From: GCA-2748575 sp965222725
Lineage (GTDB): Bacteria; Pseudomonadota; Gammaproteobacteria; Pseudomonadales; Ketobacteraceae
Direction: 5' to 3'
Assembly: GCA_965222725.1 (NCBI GenBank)
Contig: OZ244969.1
Coordinates: forward strand, 5,022,001-5,086,000
DNA: 64,000 nucleotides
Below the pieces are notes generated by a model. The model worked only from the letters and a program-made list of their open reading frames with translations. It searched no databases and was not told the DNA's origin. The position numbers and the translations under genes were made by a program. How positions within the stretch are numbered: the stretch's first letter is position 1; the number at the start of each line of letters is the position of its first letter. This document shows positions 51,651 through 60,940 of this stretch, piece by piece.

Positions 51651-52334
51651 TCACAGATAATTACTGTATAGGCGCACATTCTCGAAACACTTGTGCTCCT
51701 CCAGGTCTGGAAAGGTTTTTACTGAATATTCAGCCACTTGGGCTACACCGGGCAATTGCCGGCTGAGCTGTTCTATGCGTGAATCCGAAACAAGCAGTCT
51801 GCCACCGTCGGCGAGGTGTTTTTGCACCCATTCCATGCCGGATTCCTCATAACAGATATCCGCTGCCAGAATGATATCGGCGCCGCCGGGCTTATAATTC
51901 ACCCGGGCTGCAACCGACACCCCATTCAGGCGGGCATTGGCGGCAACCGCCTGCAGTGACACCGGATCAATATCCACCGCCACCGCCGAATCAGCACCGG
52001 CCTTGAGGGCGGCTATGGCGGCAACAGCAGATCCGGCACCAAAATCCACCACCGACTCCCCGGCTACCGCCGGCGGATGATCCAGCAGGTAACGGGCCAT
52101 GGCCTGGCCACCCCCCCAGCAAAACGCCCAATAAGGAGGCTGCGCCATGAGCTTTTCGTAGGATTCGCGGCCCAGTCGCTGACGGGGGTAGTTGTCGTTC
52201 AGCAGGTAAAGCTGCAATTCAGGTACCAGCGGCAACGACCGGCAGGCCAGCATGGCATCCGCCAGCTCCGGCCCGTAAAGCTCTGCCAGTGAACGAAAAA
52301 AGGCTTGATCTGTTGTGTCCATGAGTGAAACCAT
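51651..52334 (-). CDS. Class I SAM-dependent methyltransferase, ETFB-lysine/PrmA-like
   Basis: A soluble methyltransferase of about 227 residues. The SAM-binding motif I is VVDFGAGSAVAAIAAL, motif II is AVAVDIDPVSLQAV, and the post-motif ILAADICYEE is typical of the Nnt1/ETFB lysine-methyltransferase group (COG3897) of protein N-methyltransferases. The target is unknown. I start at ATG 52334; the next ATG (52322) is equally possible, and a TTG upstream would overlap the divergent DksA-like gene. Divergent starts are less than 35 bp apart. Confidence 0.82.
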   Translation of the reverse strand: MVSLMDTTDQAFFRSLAELYGPELADAMLACRSLPLVPELQLYLLNDNYPRQRLGRESYEKLMAQPPYWAFCWGGGQAMARYLLDHPPAVAGESVVDFGAGSAVAAIAALKAGADSAVAVDIDPVSLQAVAANARLNGVSVAARVNYKPGGADIILAADICYEESGMEWVQKHLADGGRLLVSDSRIEQLSRQLPGVAQVAEYSVKTFPDLEEHKCFENVRLYSNYL

Positions 52335-52363
52335 GGCGGCATTGTAATGGATTTTGAACAGCA

Positions 52364-52726
52364 ATGAACGAACCGCTCACTGATAGCCAAATCCGCGAAC
52401 TGCAGGACAAACTGACCGCCATGGAGTCAGAGCTGCGTCAGGCCCTGTCCGACAGCAAAGCCTCATCTGAACCGGTTAAACTGGATCAGCAACTGATGGG
52501 CCGGGTATCCCGCATTGATGCCATTCAGCAACAGAACATGGCAGCCGCCAGCCGCGCCAAGCAGGAATTACTGCTGCGCAAGGTGGTACAGGCGCTACGC
52601 CTGATTGGCGAAGAGGAATACGGCTATTGCCGCCAGTGCGACGAGCCTGTCGGATATGCCCGCCTGAAGATTAAACCTGAAGCGACACTCTGCATTGCTT
52701 GCCAGAGTGTCGCGGAAGGAAAGTGA
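52364..52726 (+). CDS. DksA/TraR-type C4 zinc-finger protein
   Basis: A 120-residue protein with an N-terminal coiled coil (about 8-85) and a C-terminal four-cysteine zinc finger: C89, C92, C110, C113 in YCRQC and LCIAC. DksA relatives bind the RNA polymerase secondary channel. The acidic tip typical of DksA (DxxDxA) is weak or lacking here, closest being RVSRIDAIQQ, so it is a short paralogue of uncertain activity rather than DksA itself. Confidence 0.85.
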   Translation: MNEPLTDSQIRELQDKLTAMESELRQALSDSKASSEPVKLDQQLMGRVSRIDAIQQQNMAAASRAKQELLLRKVVQALRLIGEEEYGYCRQCDEPVGYARLKIKPEATLCIACQSVAEGK

Positions 52727-52752
52727 CTGAAACTTTTAAGCTGTGTGAACTG

Positions 52753-53196
52753 TCAGCCCAGCGCGGTTGCCTTGGTACTGGGGTGATGGCAATTGGCGCT
52801 CTCTTCCACCAGGGCGCGCAACACATCTCCCCGGGTGATCAGCCCCATCAGCTTGCCGTCAGGTGACACCACCGGATACATTTTCGGCCTGCTGGCCGTC
52901 ATCTGCTGCGCCAGATCGGCAATATCCATCTGGGGATCCACTGTCAGCACTTCGGAATGCATCACATCCTCTGCCGTAGCGGTCAGCTCACAGTGAAAGG
53001 CGGTATTGAGCATTTCCTTGATGCAATCCTGTTCGGAGACAAACCCCACAACCTTTTTGCTGGCATCCAGCACCGGTGCCCCCAGCATCTTGTTTTCCAG
53101 CAGAGTGGCAGCAATGTCCGCCACGTCATCCCGGATATCAAATGTAAGCACCTTGCGGTTCATATAATCCTGAACCAGAAGACTTTTTTCAGCCAT
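52753..53196 (-). CDS. CBS-domain pair protein
   Basis: A 147-residue protein consisting only of two CBS domains (about 8-65 and 77-135), with VQDYMNRKVLTFD, GAPVLDASKKVVGFVSE and KLMGLITRGDVLRALV as markers. CBS pairs usually bind adenine nucleotides and regulate a partner; none is encoded in the same transcript. A 283-bp gap with no gene lies between it and the next gene. Confidence 0.87.
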   Translation of the reverse strand: MAEKSLLVQDYMNRKVLTFDIRDDVADIAATLLENKMLGAPVLDASKKVVGFVSEQDCIKEMLNTAFHCELTATAEDVMHSEVLTVDPQMDIADLAQQMTASRPKMYPVVSPDGKLMGLITRGDVLRALVEESANCHHPSTKATALG

Positions 53197-53479
53197 AGCA
53201 TTCCCTCAAGCTTGATCCTGTCAGTTCATTGTCAGCGGCCTGCCCTGCTGCCATTCTTTATTGAGGTTCTGGGCTTTTCAGGGCAAGCCTTGTTTCGACT
53301 ATACCCCCACAAAGAAGGGCGGGATAAATGAAAAAAATTCATATACAAACGGACAAAATTTTATATACGAACCCGCATCAGTACCGCCTCCCAAACCGGA
53401 TTTGGTGAAAATCCTGTTGCAATTCATCGGGATATCCCTATCTTAAACAGGCTGTATATAACTGGGGGAGTAATCAACA

Positions 53480-54718
53480 ATGAGCGATGAAATGAACGCA
53501 GGCACACCAGAAAAGCCCTTCGATATTGTGCTTTTCGGTGCCACCGGTTTTACCGGTGAACTGACCGCCCGCTACCTGGCCGGTTGCCGGGAAAAAGACA
53601 CACTCCGCTGGGCCGTCGCCGGCCGTTCCCGCAGCAAGCTGGAGGGCCTGAAAGTCAGCCTGAGCACCGACTTTCCCCACTGCAAAAACCTGGGAATCAT
53701 CGAAGCGGATATCAGCGATGCCCGCAGCCTCACGGCCATGGCGCAACAGGCAAAAGTACTGATCACTACCGTTGGCCCCTATCTGAACTATGGCGAAGCG
53801 GTGGTCAAAGCCTGCGTGGAAGCCGGCACCCATTATGTGGACCTGACCGGCGAACCGGAATTTGTGGATTCCATGGTGCACCTGTACGACGAAGTGGCAC
53901 AAAAGAAACAGATCAAGATTGTGAACAGCTGCGGCTTTGACAGTATTCCCCACGACCTGGGAGCCCTGTTTACCATCAACGAACTGAACAAACTGCTGGG
54001 TCCGGAGCGCGCCGGCAAAACACCGGTCACTCTGGAAGGCTTTGTCCAGGCAGGCGGCACCTTCTCCGGGGGCACCTGGCACTCAGCCATTACCCAGTTT
54101 TCACGCCTGCGCCAGTACGAATCGAAAAAGCGTGCCTGGCGTAAGGAAAAATCCCATAAACGATCCAAAGGCCCACAACGCAGCATAAAACCGGTAGCCC
54201 CGAGCCTGCGTTTTCACAAAGCCTTTGGTGCCTGGGCCTGCCCGTTTCCCACCATTGACCCGGTGGTGGTAAGGCGTACCGCCAAAGCCCGGGAGCAGTT
54301 CGGCCCTGACTTTCGTTACGGTCACTATGTGCTGGTTAAAGCCCTGCCCAAAATCATTGCCGGCGGCATCGGGCTGGGCGGGCTGGTGGCGCTGGCCCAG
54401 TTTGGCAAAACCCGTGACATGCTGCTGAAGGTGAAGGATCCCGGCCAGGGCCCCAGTGAATCCGACCGGGAAAAAGCCTGGTTCAAGGTACGCATGATCG
54501 CCAACGCCCAGGGCATATGCCTGTGGTCGGAAATTACCGGCGGCGATCCCGGCTACGGCGAAACCTCAAAAATGCTGGCGGAGTCCGCACTTTGCCTGGC
54601 CTTTGATAACGACAAAACCCCGGCCAACTACGGTGTCACCACTCCCGGTGCTGCCATGGGGGAACCCTTAATAGAAAGACTTCAGGCCAGCGGCATTGGC
54701 TTTGAAGTTATCTCCTGA
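53480..54718 (+). CDS. Saccharopine dehydrogenase-like/trans-acting enoyl reductase-type oxidoreductase
   Basis: A 412-residue oxidoreductase with an N-terminal Rossmann fold: IVLFGATGFTGELTARYLAG at about 14-33 and GPYLNYGEAVVKACVEAGTHYVDLTGE. This is the saccharopine dehydrogenase/trans-acting enoyl reductase type, not classical saccharopine dehydrogenase. Mycobacterial relatives reduce double bonds in polyketide lipids; in Gram-negatives the substrate is unknown. GGGGGAG precedes the ATG. It is followed after 26 bp by an SRPBCC gene, suggesting a shared role in a hydrophobic substrate. Confidence 0.82.
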   Translation: MSDEMNAGTPEKPFDIVLFGATGFTGELTARYLAGCREKDTLRWAVAGRSRSKLEGLKVSLSTDFPHCKNLGIIEADISDARSLTAMAQQAKVLITTVGPYLNYGEAVVKACVEAGTHYVDLTGEPEFVDSMVHLYDEVAQKKQIKIVNSCGFDSIPHDLGALFTINELNKLLGPERAGKTPVTLEGFVQAGGTFSGGTWHSAITQFSRLRQYESKKRAWRKEKSHKRSKGPQRSIKPVAPSLRFHKAFGAWACPFPTIDPVVVRRTAKAREQFGPDFRYGHYVLVKALPKIIAGGIGLGGLVALAQFGKTRDMLLKVKDPGQGPSESDREKAWFKVRMIANAQGICLWSEITGGDPGYGETSKMLAESALCLAFDNDKTPANYGVTTPGAAMGEPLIERLQASGIGFEVIS

Positions 54719-54744
54719 TCTGACCAATACAGAGGAATTCAAGC

Positions 54745-55182
54745 ATGGCATTAACTCATATTCATATGCAGCAGACTTTCAACGCTCCCGTTGGCACGGT
54801 TTTCGACATCCTGAGCGATCATGTTCAGTTTGGCGATATCATCAATGCCAATATCCGCCGTGTGGTGGACAGCAGCTCCGACCACGTCAACGGCCTGGGC
54901 AGCGTGCGCCGTATTACTCTGGTACCCACCCAGTCTTTTGAAGAAACCATTACCGGTTTTGAACCCAACTCACTGATCGAATACCGCATCACCAAAGGCA
55001 GCCCCCTGAAAAACCACAAAGGCACCATGCGTTTCAGTGAACAAAACGGCCGCACTCACCTGGATTACCAGATCGAATTTGAATCCAAACTGCCCATCCC
55101 TTTCTTTGCGCCGGGCCTGAAATTTGCCCTGGAAAAGACAATTACCGGAGGACTTCGGAAACTTGCGAACTCGCTCAACTAA
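54745..55182 (+). CDS. SRPBCC (START-like) family protein
   Basis: A 145-residue protein with the polyketide cyclase/START-like barrel: it begins THIHMQQTFNAPVGTVFDIL, with SLIEYRITKGSPLKNHKGTM mid-protein and a C-terminal helix (FALEKTITGGLRKLANSL). Such proteins bind hydrophobic ligands. It lies 26 bp after the reductase and 61 bp before an outer-membrane barrel gene. It has no signal peptide, so it acts in the cytoplasm. Confidence 0.85.
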   Translation: MALTHIHMQQTFNAPVGTVFDILSDHVQFGDIINANIRRVVDSSSDHVNGLGSVRRITLVPTQSFEETITGFEPNSLIEYRITKGSPLKNHKGTMRFSEQNGRTHLDYQIEFESKLPIPFFAPGLKFALEKTITGGLRKLANSLN

Positions 55183-55243
55183 GTGATTTTGCATATTCCT
55201 GAGCAGCTGTAATACTTAAGGAACGGACATTCAGGAGAGTGAA

Positions 55244-56014
55244 ATGAAAAAAACCTTGATTACAGCTGCCACCTGCCTGATGGCGCTCCCTACGGTAGCC
55301 TCAGCGGACACCCTCGGGTTGTTTGTTGGCGCGGGTACCTTTAACCCGGAGTTCTCCGGCACCTTCCAGAACAGTGACACCAGCGACACTGTGGGTGAAA
55401 TCGATCTGGAAGACGATCTGGATCTGGATGATGATTCCGCCACCTTCTTTTATATTGCCATTGAACACCCGATTCCGGTGCTGCCGAATATCCGGCTGGC
55501 CAGAACCGATATGGAGCAGGAAGGTACTTCCACACTTACCCGGGAAATCACCTTTAACGACAAAACCTATGCAGTAGGTGCTGACGTTGAAAGCAAGGTG
55601 GACCTGAGCCATACCGACGTGACTCTTTACTACGAGCTGCTGGACAACTGGGTGAATCTGGATCTGGGCCTGACGGTTCGCCAGTTTGATGGCAAGCTGG
55701 AAATCACCGGCAACACCGGTGGCCAGGTTGAAACTGCCAGCGAAGACGTGGACTACCCCGTCCCCATGCTGTACGCCAAAGCCCAGTTTGACCTGCCGCT
55801 CACAGGCCTGTACGCCTCTGTCGACGGCAATTTTATCGGCTATGGCGGCAATACCTTCTTCGATGCCACCGGCAAGGTCGGTTATGAAACTTCCATCGGC
55901 TTTGGGGTAGAGGCAGGCTTGCGCAGCATTACCCTGGAAATCGATGACGAGGAAGATGTGGAAGCGGATATGGAATTTTCCGGCATGTACCTGGCGGCCC
56001 ATTACCATTTCTGA
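55244..56014 (+). CDS. Outer-membrane beta-barrel protein with acidic loop
   Basis: A 256-residue protein with a signal peptide (about 1-22, cut after ASA). It shows alternating amphipathic strands and ends in an aromatic residue (HYHF), as expected of an outer-membrane barrel. An early loop is strikingly acidic (EIDLEDDLDLDDDSA). The pattern fits the small TIGR04219-like family. The role is unknown; a link to the two preceding genes is possible. AGGAG lies 8 nt before the ATG. Confidence 0.83.
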   Translation: MKKTLITAATCLMALPTVASADTLGLFVGAGTFNPEFSGTFQNSDTSDTVGEIDLEDDLDLDDDSATFFYIAIEHPIPVLPNIRLARTDMEQEGTSTLTREITFNDKTYAVGADVESKVDLSHTDVTLYYELLDNWVNLDLGLTVRQFDGKLEITGNTGGQVETASEDVDYPVPMLYAKAQFDLPLTGLYASVDGNFIGYGGNTFFDATGKVGYETSIGFGVEAGLRSITLEIDDEEDVEADMEFSGMYLAAHYHF

Positions 56015-56045
56015 TCCGCTGACGTGTCAGAGACAGCCATCCATT

Positions 56046-56073
56046 AAAAAAGCCTTCAATTGAAGGCTTTTTT
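56046..56073. terminator. Bidirectional terminator, perfect palindrome
   Basis: AAAAAAGCCTTCA and its exact complement form a 28-nt palindrome flanked by A/T runs. It sits between the convergent barrel gene (ends 56014) and purC (ends 56100) and serves both. Confidence 0.9.
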
Positions 56074-56099
56074 AATGTTCGCACAACAGGGTTCAGAGA

Positions 56100-56813
56100 T
56101 TAGTCGAAGCTCATACCCAAACGCTGCCCTACCTGCTCATAGGCTTCCACCACGCCACCCAGGCCCTGGCGGAAACGGTCTTTATCCAGCTTCTCCCGGG
56201 TATCCTTGTCCCAGAGGCGGCAACCGTCGGGAGAAAACTCATCCCCCAATACGACACGGCCCTCAAACAGACCAAATTCCAGCTTGTAATCCACCAGCAG
56301 CATATTGCCCTGCAGGAACAGATCCTTGAGCACATCGTTAACCGCAAAGGTCAGCTCTTTCATTTTCTCTACGTGCTCGGGCTCGGCCCAGCCAAAGCTG
56401 CGAATATGGTATTCGTTGACCATGGGGTCGCCCAGTTCATCGTTCTTGAGAAAGAATTCAAAGGTGGGGGGATTCAGATCCTTGCCCTCTTCCACACCCA
56501 GGCGGCGCACAATACTGCCAGCGGCAATATTGCGTACCACGCACTCCACCGGCAGCATCTTCATGCGTTTCACCAGGGACTCATGATCATTCAGCAACTC
56601 AATAAAGTGCGTTTCAATACCAGCTGCCTGGATCTTTTCCATAATGAAGGCATTGAACTTGTTGTTCACCATGCCTTTGCGGTCCAGCTTTTCTTTTTTC
56701 TTGCCGTCAAACGCGGAAGTATCATCCCGGAATACCAGCACCAGCTTGTCCGGGTCATCGGTTGTGTAAACTGATTTCGCCTTACCGGAATAAAGCTCTT
56801 CACGTTTTTCCAT
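56100..56813 (-). CDS. purC: SAICAR synthase
   Basis: Joins CAIR with aspartate in purine synthesis. Starting at ATG 56813 with GGAGA upstream gives 237 residues, the same as E. coli PurC. The motifs LYSGKAKSVYTTDDPDKLVL, FRDDTSAFDG and DYKLEFGLFEG are diagnostic. A TTG 12 bp upstream would give a longer form and is less likely. The gene follows the metallo-beta-lactamase gene in the dapA-bamC transcript. Confidence 0.96.
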   Translation of the reverse strand: MEKREELYSGKAKSVYTTDDPDKLVLVFRDDTSAFDGKKKEKLDRKGMVNNKFNAFIMEKIQAAGIETHFIELLNDHESLVKRMKMLPVECVVRNIAAGSIVRRLGVEEGKDLNPPTFEFFLKNDELGDPMVNEYHIRSFGWAEPEHVEKMKELTFAVNDVLKDLFLQGNMLLVDYKLEFGLFEGRVVLGDEFSPDGCRLWDKDTREKLDKDRFRQGLGGVVEAYEQVGQRLGMSFD

Positions 56814-56853
56814 GAGTGTCTCCAATCAGCTCAGGCTGATTACGGGGTTGTTG

Positions 56854-57624
56854 TTAAATCTCGTGCCAGTCAATGCCTTCGCTCTGACTGGCCACTTTAA
56901 TCCAGTTTTCATCACAGTTGATGGCGGCCACCAGGGCATCCCGGGCTTTTTCGGGGTGGTTGTTCTTCTGGCTGAGGTGGGTCATCACCAGGTGCTGCAA
57001 CCCGTCCCAGTATATATCCGCCAGCAGGCTCGCTGCCTGTTCATTGTTCAGGTGCCCGAACTGCCCTGCCACCCGGCGCTTCAGGGACGGCGGATAAGGG
57101 CCGTTCTGCAGCATCTCGGTATCGTGATTGCACTCCAGCAACAGTCCGTCGCAATCCTGATAGGCCCGGGTCATATGGGGTGTGACTGCACCGGCATCAC
57201 TCAGCACGCCCAGCTTTTTGCCCTGGCTGCGAAACGCAAACTGCACCGGCTCACGGCAATCATGGGGAACCGCAACCGGCTCAACCCCGATACCACGGAT
57301 AGCAAAAGGCTCGTGGGGCGAAATGATATTCAGCAATTCAGCGGGTACCCGGCGTTTCTGATGGGCGTTGCTTAATGAGGTTCCCCAGGTCATGTACACA
57401 GGCACATTGAACTTCTCTGCCAGCAGTGCAACGCCCTTGATATGATCCCCATGAGCATGGGTCACCAGAATGCCGCTGAGTGATTCAGGCTCCACATCCA
57501 GATTCACCAGCCGGCGCACGGCCTCGCGGGCCGAAAACCCGCAATCAATCAGCAGACAGGCATCTTCACTGGCCACCAGTGTGCCGTTGCCTTCACTGCC
57601 GCTGCCGATTGAAGCAAATCGCAA
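56854..57624 (-). CDS. Metallo-beta-lactamase-fold hydrolase (YycJ/VicX-like)
   Basis: A 256-residue hydrolase with the metal motif VTHAHGDHIKG (HxHxDH) and a later CNHDTEML. It resembles the YycJ/WalJ group, 5'-exonuclease-like enzymes of DNA repair in Firmicutes; here its role is unknown. It lies between bamC and purC, an order common in Pseudomonas relatives. Confidence 0.86.
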   Translation of the reverse strand: MRFASIGSGSEGNGTLVASEDACLLIDCGFSAREAVRRLVNLDVEPESLSGILVTHAHGDHIKGVALLAEKFNVPVYMTWGTSLSNAHQKRRVPAELLNIISPHEPFAIRGIGVEPVAVPHDCREPVQFAFRSQGKKLGVLSDAGAVTPHMTRAYQDCDGLLLECNHDTEMLQNGPYPPSLKRRVAGQFGHLNNEQAASLLADIYWDGLQHLVMTHLSQKNNHPEKARDALVAAINCDENWIKVASQSEGIDWHEI

Positions 57625-57626
57625 GG

Positions 57627-58706
57627 TTACAGGTTCTCTTTAACGCTTTCCAGAATCTGATCACTCACGGCTTTGGGTGCCACTTCATCATCGCTGATCT
57701 GAACCGCCACCTGAATGCCGTTTTCTGCCCGGTTGAGTTTAAGCTGATACTGCACCGGCTCGCCCTCATCATCTTCACCATAGTTCAGATAGAAAATACC
57801 CAGGCTACGGTTACGATCTTCGATTATCAGACCCGATTTTTCCAGTGCCTCAGCCACCGCAATCCAGGCCCGGTTGAAATCTCGCTGCATCACCAGCACC
57901 GGAAAATCGTTGCCATCACGGGTCAGCAGATAAGAAGCCTGCGAAGTCAGGTTCTGTGAAAACAGAGAGGAGCGGCGGAAGCGCACTTCATCGTCCGACA
58001 GGTAGTTCACCAGCTCATCGTACATGGCCGCCACCAGTTCCTGCTCGTCGTCATCGTCACTCAGGGTCCAGTCGATGGCGCCGGTAGCCGGCAGTTCCTC
58101 ATCGCGGGTGTCGATGCGCACATGATCCACCAACAGATTGTACTGGTTGTGCTTTTGCCCATCTTCTACCTGAATGCGGAATTTCTCCCGCAGATAAGGG
58201 GTGCTGTCGAAGGAAAAGAACTCAACAAAGCTGTCCCAGAAACCTTCCGCCTCTTTCTGGCGCGGTTGCAGCCAGGCAGTAATCAGGGTGCGGGATTCCG
58301 GGTCCACCTGTTCCAGTTCCACGCCGGAGGCCTTGAAGAACAATGTCAGGTCTTCCCACAATTCAGGAAAATCCCGCTCCGCCACCAGCCACTGGCGTTC
58401 ACCGTCGCTGACCATTTCCAGGCCGGCATCCTCGAACACACTCAGCAATGATTCGGGCCGGGGGATTTCTTCAATATCCTGAGGGCTGTAGTAATCCCCC
58501 GCGCGGATGTCGGGAATGGGATATATATCAGGCCGGGCCACTACTTCCATATCCGGGGGCAGCACCAGCGGGCGGGTTTGTTCAGCAGCCTGATAATCCA
58601 TGGAACGGGAACGGAAATAGCCTTCGTTACCAAACAGAAAGCTACACCCGCTGATCAGGCTCAGGTTGCAACTGATCAGCAGGAGAGATAGCGCACGATA
58701 TTTCAT
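57627..58706 (-). CDS. bamC: Outer-membrane assembly factor BamC
   Basis: Lipoprotein of the BAM complex that folds outer-membrane proteins. I start it at ATG 58706, giving 359 residues with a signal sequence and lipobox LISGCS (C21). The N-terminal stretch (about 25-100) interacts with BamD in the family. Two helix-grip domains follow, one ending near residue 235, one at about 265-355 (DFNRAWIAVAEALEKSGL). It is next to dapA, as in E. coli (dapA-bamC-purC). Confidence 0.93.
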   Translation of the reverse strand: MKYRALSLLLISCNLSLISGCSFLFGNEGYFRSRSMDYQAAEQTRPLVLPPDMEVVARPDIYPIPDIRAGDYYSPQDIEEIPRPESLLSVFEDAGLEMVSDGERQWLVAERDFPELWEDLTLFFKASGVELEQVDPESRTLITAWLQPRQKEAEGFWDSFVEFFSFDSTPYLREKFRIQVEDGQKHNQYNLLVDHVRIDTRDEELPATGAIDWTLSDDDDEQELVAAMYDELVNYLSDDEVRFRRSSLFSQNLTSQASYLLTRDGNDFPVLVMQRDFNRAWIAVAEALEKSGLIIEDRNRSLGIFYLNYGEDDEGEPVQYQLKLNRAENGIQVAVQISDDEVAPKAVSDQILESVKENL

Positions 58707-58722
58707 TGGCGATTCAGAATCC

Positions 58723-59601
58723 TTAAGCAAGAACACCGGCTTGTTGTAATGCTTCCCGCAGTTCGGCGCGGTACTGTTCACTCAGGGGTGTCATGGGCAG
58801 GCGAATGCCTTCACTGATCAGGCCCATTTCCTTGAGTGCCCACTTTACCGGGATAGGGTTGGCTTCCAGGAACAGTTTGCGGTGCAGAATATCCAGCGGC
58901 TCATTGATGGCGCTGGCTGTTTCCCGGTCGCCGGCAATGGCAGCTTTGCACATGTCGTGCATTTCTTTTGGCGCCACATTGGCAGTGACAGAGATATTGC
59001 CTTTTCCGCCCAGCAGCATCAGCTCCATGGCGGTGGCATCGTCACCGGAAAAGAGCAAAAAATCTTCATCGGTTAACTCAAGAATCTGTTTGGCCCGGTC
59101 CATGTTACCGGTCGCTTCTTTAATGGCCACCACATTGGGGTGCTTTGAAATCCGGGCAACGGTTTCCGGCAGCATATCCACTGCGGTGCGTCCCGGAACA
59201 TTGTACAGAATCTGGGGAATGGCCACGGCGTCGGCAATGGCCATATGGTGACGGTACAGGCCTTCCTGGGTGGGCTTGTTGTAATAGGGAGTGACCAGCA
59301 AACAGGCATCAGCCCCTACCCGCTGAGCGGCTTCCGTCAGCTCGATAGCCTCCGATGTGGAGTTGGCGCCAGTACCGGCAATCACAGGAATGCGCCCGTT
59401 CAGCTGATTCACGGTAAACGCGATCACTTCGGTGTGCTCAAGCACCGTCAGGGTTGCCGATTCACCCGTGGTTCCAACGGACACAATGCCGTCGGTACCC
59501 GCCTTCACATGCATGTCCAGCAGCTTGGCCAGACTATCCCAATCGATGGCTCCATCGTTGTGCATGGGGGTGACTAACGCGACAAGGCTACCTGTAATCA
59601 T
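58723..59601 (-). CDS. dapA: 4-hydroxy-tetrahydrodipicolinate synthase
   Basis: First committed step of diaminopimelate and lysine synthesis: condenses aspartate semialdehyde and pyruvate. At 292 residues it has the Schiff-base lysine K161 (AIKEATG), the proton-relay Y133 in ILYNVPGRTA, and VGTTGESATL near residues 42-51. Lies 16 bp before bamC and divergent from gcvR, exactly as in E. coli. Confidence 0.96.
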   Translation of the reverse strand: MITGSLVALVTPMHNDGAIDWDSLAKLLDMHVKAGTDGIVSVGTTGESATLTVLEHTEVIAFTVNQLNGRIPVIAGTGANSTSEAIELTEAAQRVGADACLLVTPYYNKPTQEGLYRHHMAIADAVAIPQILYNVPGRTAVDMLPETVARISKHPNVVAIKEATGNMDRAKQILELTDEDFLLFSGDDATAMELMLLGGKGNISVTANVAPKEMHDMCKAAIAGDRETASAINEPLDILHRKLFLEANPIPVKWALKEMGLISEGIRLPMTPLSEQYRAELREALQQAGVLA

Positions 59602-59841
59602 GAATCATCATTCTCCGGTGGAACAGCAAACGCGTATGGTACTTAGCGAGCCCTTGAATAACAAGGCGTAAGCCCGGTGCAACCAAGATTTTTCCGGGGT
59701 CAGATACACCCTCAAAAGCCGGTTCAATATTGTTAACATTTTCAGCTAGTTGTATTTGAATACCAGTGCTACACTCAATTTCAACAAAAATAAACAACTC
59801 TCCGGTCATAACGATCGGCTATTTGGTAGGCTGTCCGAAGG

Positions 59842-60378
59842 ATGACTGATTATTTAGTGATCTCCGCACTGGGCACAGACAAGCCCGGTATTATCAACGC
59901 GCTGTCCAAGCAGGCGGCCTCTCACCGTTGTAATATTCTTGATACCAGAATGACCGTGCTGGGCGGCGAGTTTGCCCTGATGATGCTGGTCAGCGGACTG
60001 GCGGACGATATCGAATCCCTTGAGCCGGACATGCGGGGCACCGCCGAGTCCCTGGGGCTCACCATCATGCTCAAACACACCTCTCCCAAGGATGCCCAGG
60101 CCCAGAACCTGCCCTACTCCGTGGAAGTGGTGGCGCTGGACAACCCTGGCATCGTTCATGAAATTGCAGGCTTTTTCGGCGACAAGGCCATTAATATCGA
60201 AGAAATGCATACCGGAACCTATGCGGCACCCCACACGGGTACCCAGATGTTCTCCCTGGAGCTGACTGTGAATGTCCCCAGTGGCATCTCCCTCAGCAAG
60301 CTGAAAGACGAATTCGTGAATTTCTGCGACGAGAAAAATCTAGACGCCACCATCGAAGCATTCAGAGGGAATCGCTAG
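59842..60378 (+). CDS. gcvR: GcvR-like ACT domain regulator
   Basis: A 178-residue protein with two ACT domains (about 5-75 and 90-170), starting YLVISALGTDKPGIINAL and containing VVALDNPGIVHEIAGFFGD. In E. coli GcvR represses the glycine cleavage operon by binding GcvA. Divergent from dapA as in E. coli. Whether GcvA exists here is not visible in the window. Confidence 0.9.
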   Translation: MTDYLVISALGTDKPGIINALSKQAASHRCNILDTRMTVLGGEFALMMLVSGLADDIESLEPDMRGTAESLGLTIMLKHTSPKDAQAQNLPYSVEVVALDNPGIVHEIAGFFGDKAINIEEMHTGTYAAPHTGTQMFSLELTVNVPSGISLSKLKDEFVNFCDEKNLDATIEAFRGNR

Positions 60379-60434
60379 ATATGGCAGAACGCAATCACCC
60401 CTTACATAACGATAACAAGGCTTAGGAGGAGTCA

Positions 60435-60911
60435 ATGGCGACCGTTGAGTTAGGTAAACCGGTTCCAAACTTTATTGCTCAGGCCACCAGCAACAAAGAC
60501 ATACTGCTGGAAGCACTGAAAGGCTGGCGGGTACTGCTGTACTTCTACCCCAAGGACAACACCCCGGGCTGCACCACGGAAAGCCAGGACTTTCGCGACT
60601 ACTACGAAGATCTGCTCAAGCTCAACACCGTGGTATTTGGTGTGTCCAAGGACTCCCTGAAATCCCACGAAGAGTTCAAGGAGCAGCAAAATCTGCCCTT
60701 TGAGCTGATTTCCGATTCCGAAGGCAAACTTTGCGACCTGTTTGATGTGATCCGGCCCCAGAACATGTACGGCAAGCAGATCATGTCGCTGGAACGCAGC
60801 ACTTTCCTGATCGACGAAAAAGGCGTGCTGCGCAAGGAATGGCGTAAAGTACGTGTTAACGGCCACGCCGATGAAGTGGTTGAGGCCATTGAAGAGTTAG
60901 CCGGCAAGTAA
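60435..60911 (+). CDS. bcp: Thiol peroxidase Bcp (PrxQ-type)
   Basis: Reduces hydroperoxides. Of 158 residues, the peroxidatic cysteine is C46 in DNTPGCTTES. The resolving cysteine found five residues later in E. coli Bcp is replaced (ESQDFRD), and the only other cysteine is C100. The enzyme may therefore work as a 1-Cys or differently resolved type. AGGAGG precedes the ATG. Order gcvR-bcp matches E. coli. Confidence 0.93.
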   Translation: MATVELGKPVPNFIAQATSNKDILLEALKGWRVLLYFYPKDNTPGCTTESQDFRDYYEDLLKLNTVVFGVSKDSLKSHEEFKEQQNLPFELISDSEGKLCDLFDVIRPQNMYGKQIMSLERSTFLIDEKGVLRKEWRKVRVNGHADEVVEAIEELAGK

Positions 60912-60940
60912 CTGCCGGCCAACCTGTTCTCAAAGCGCTG

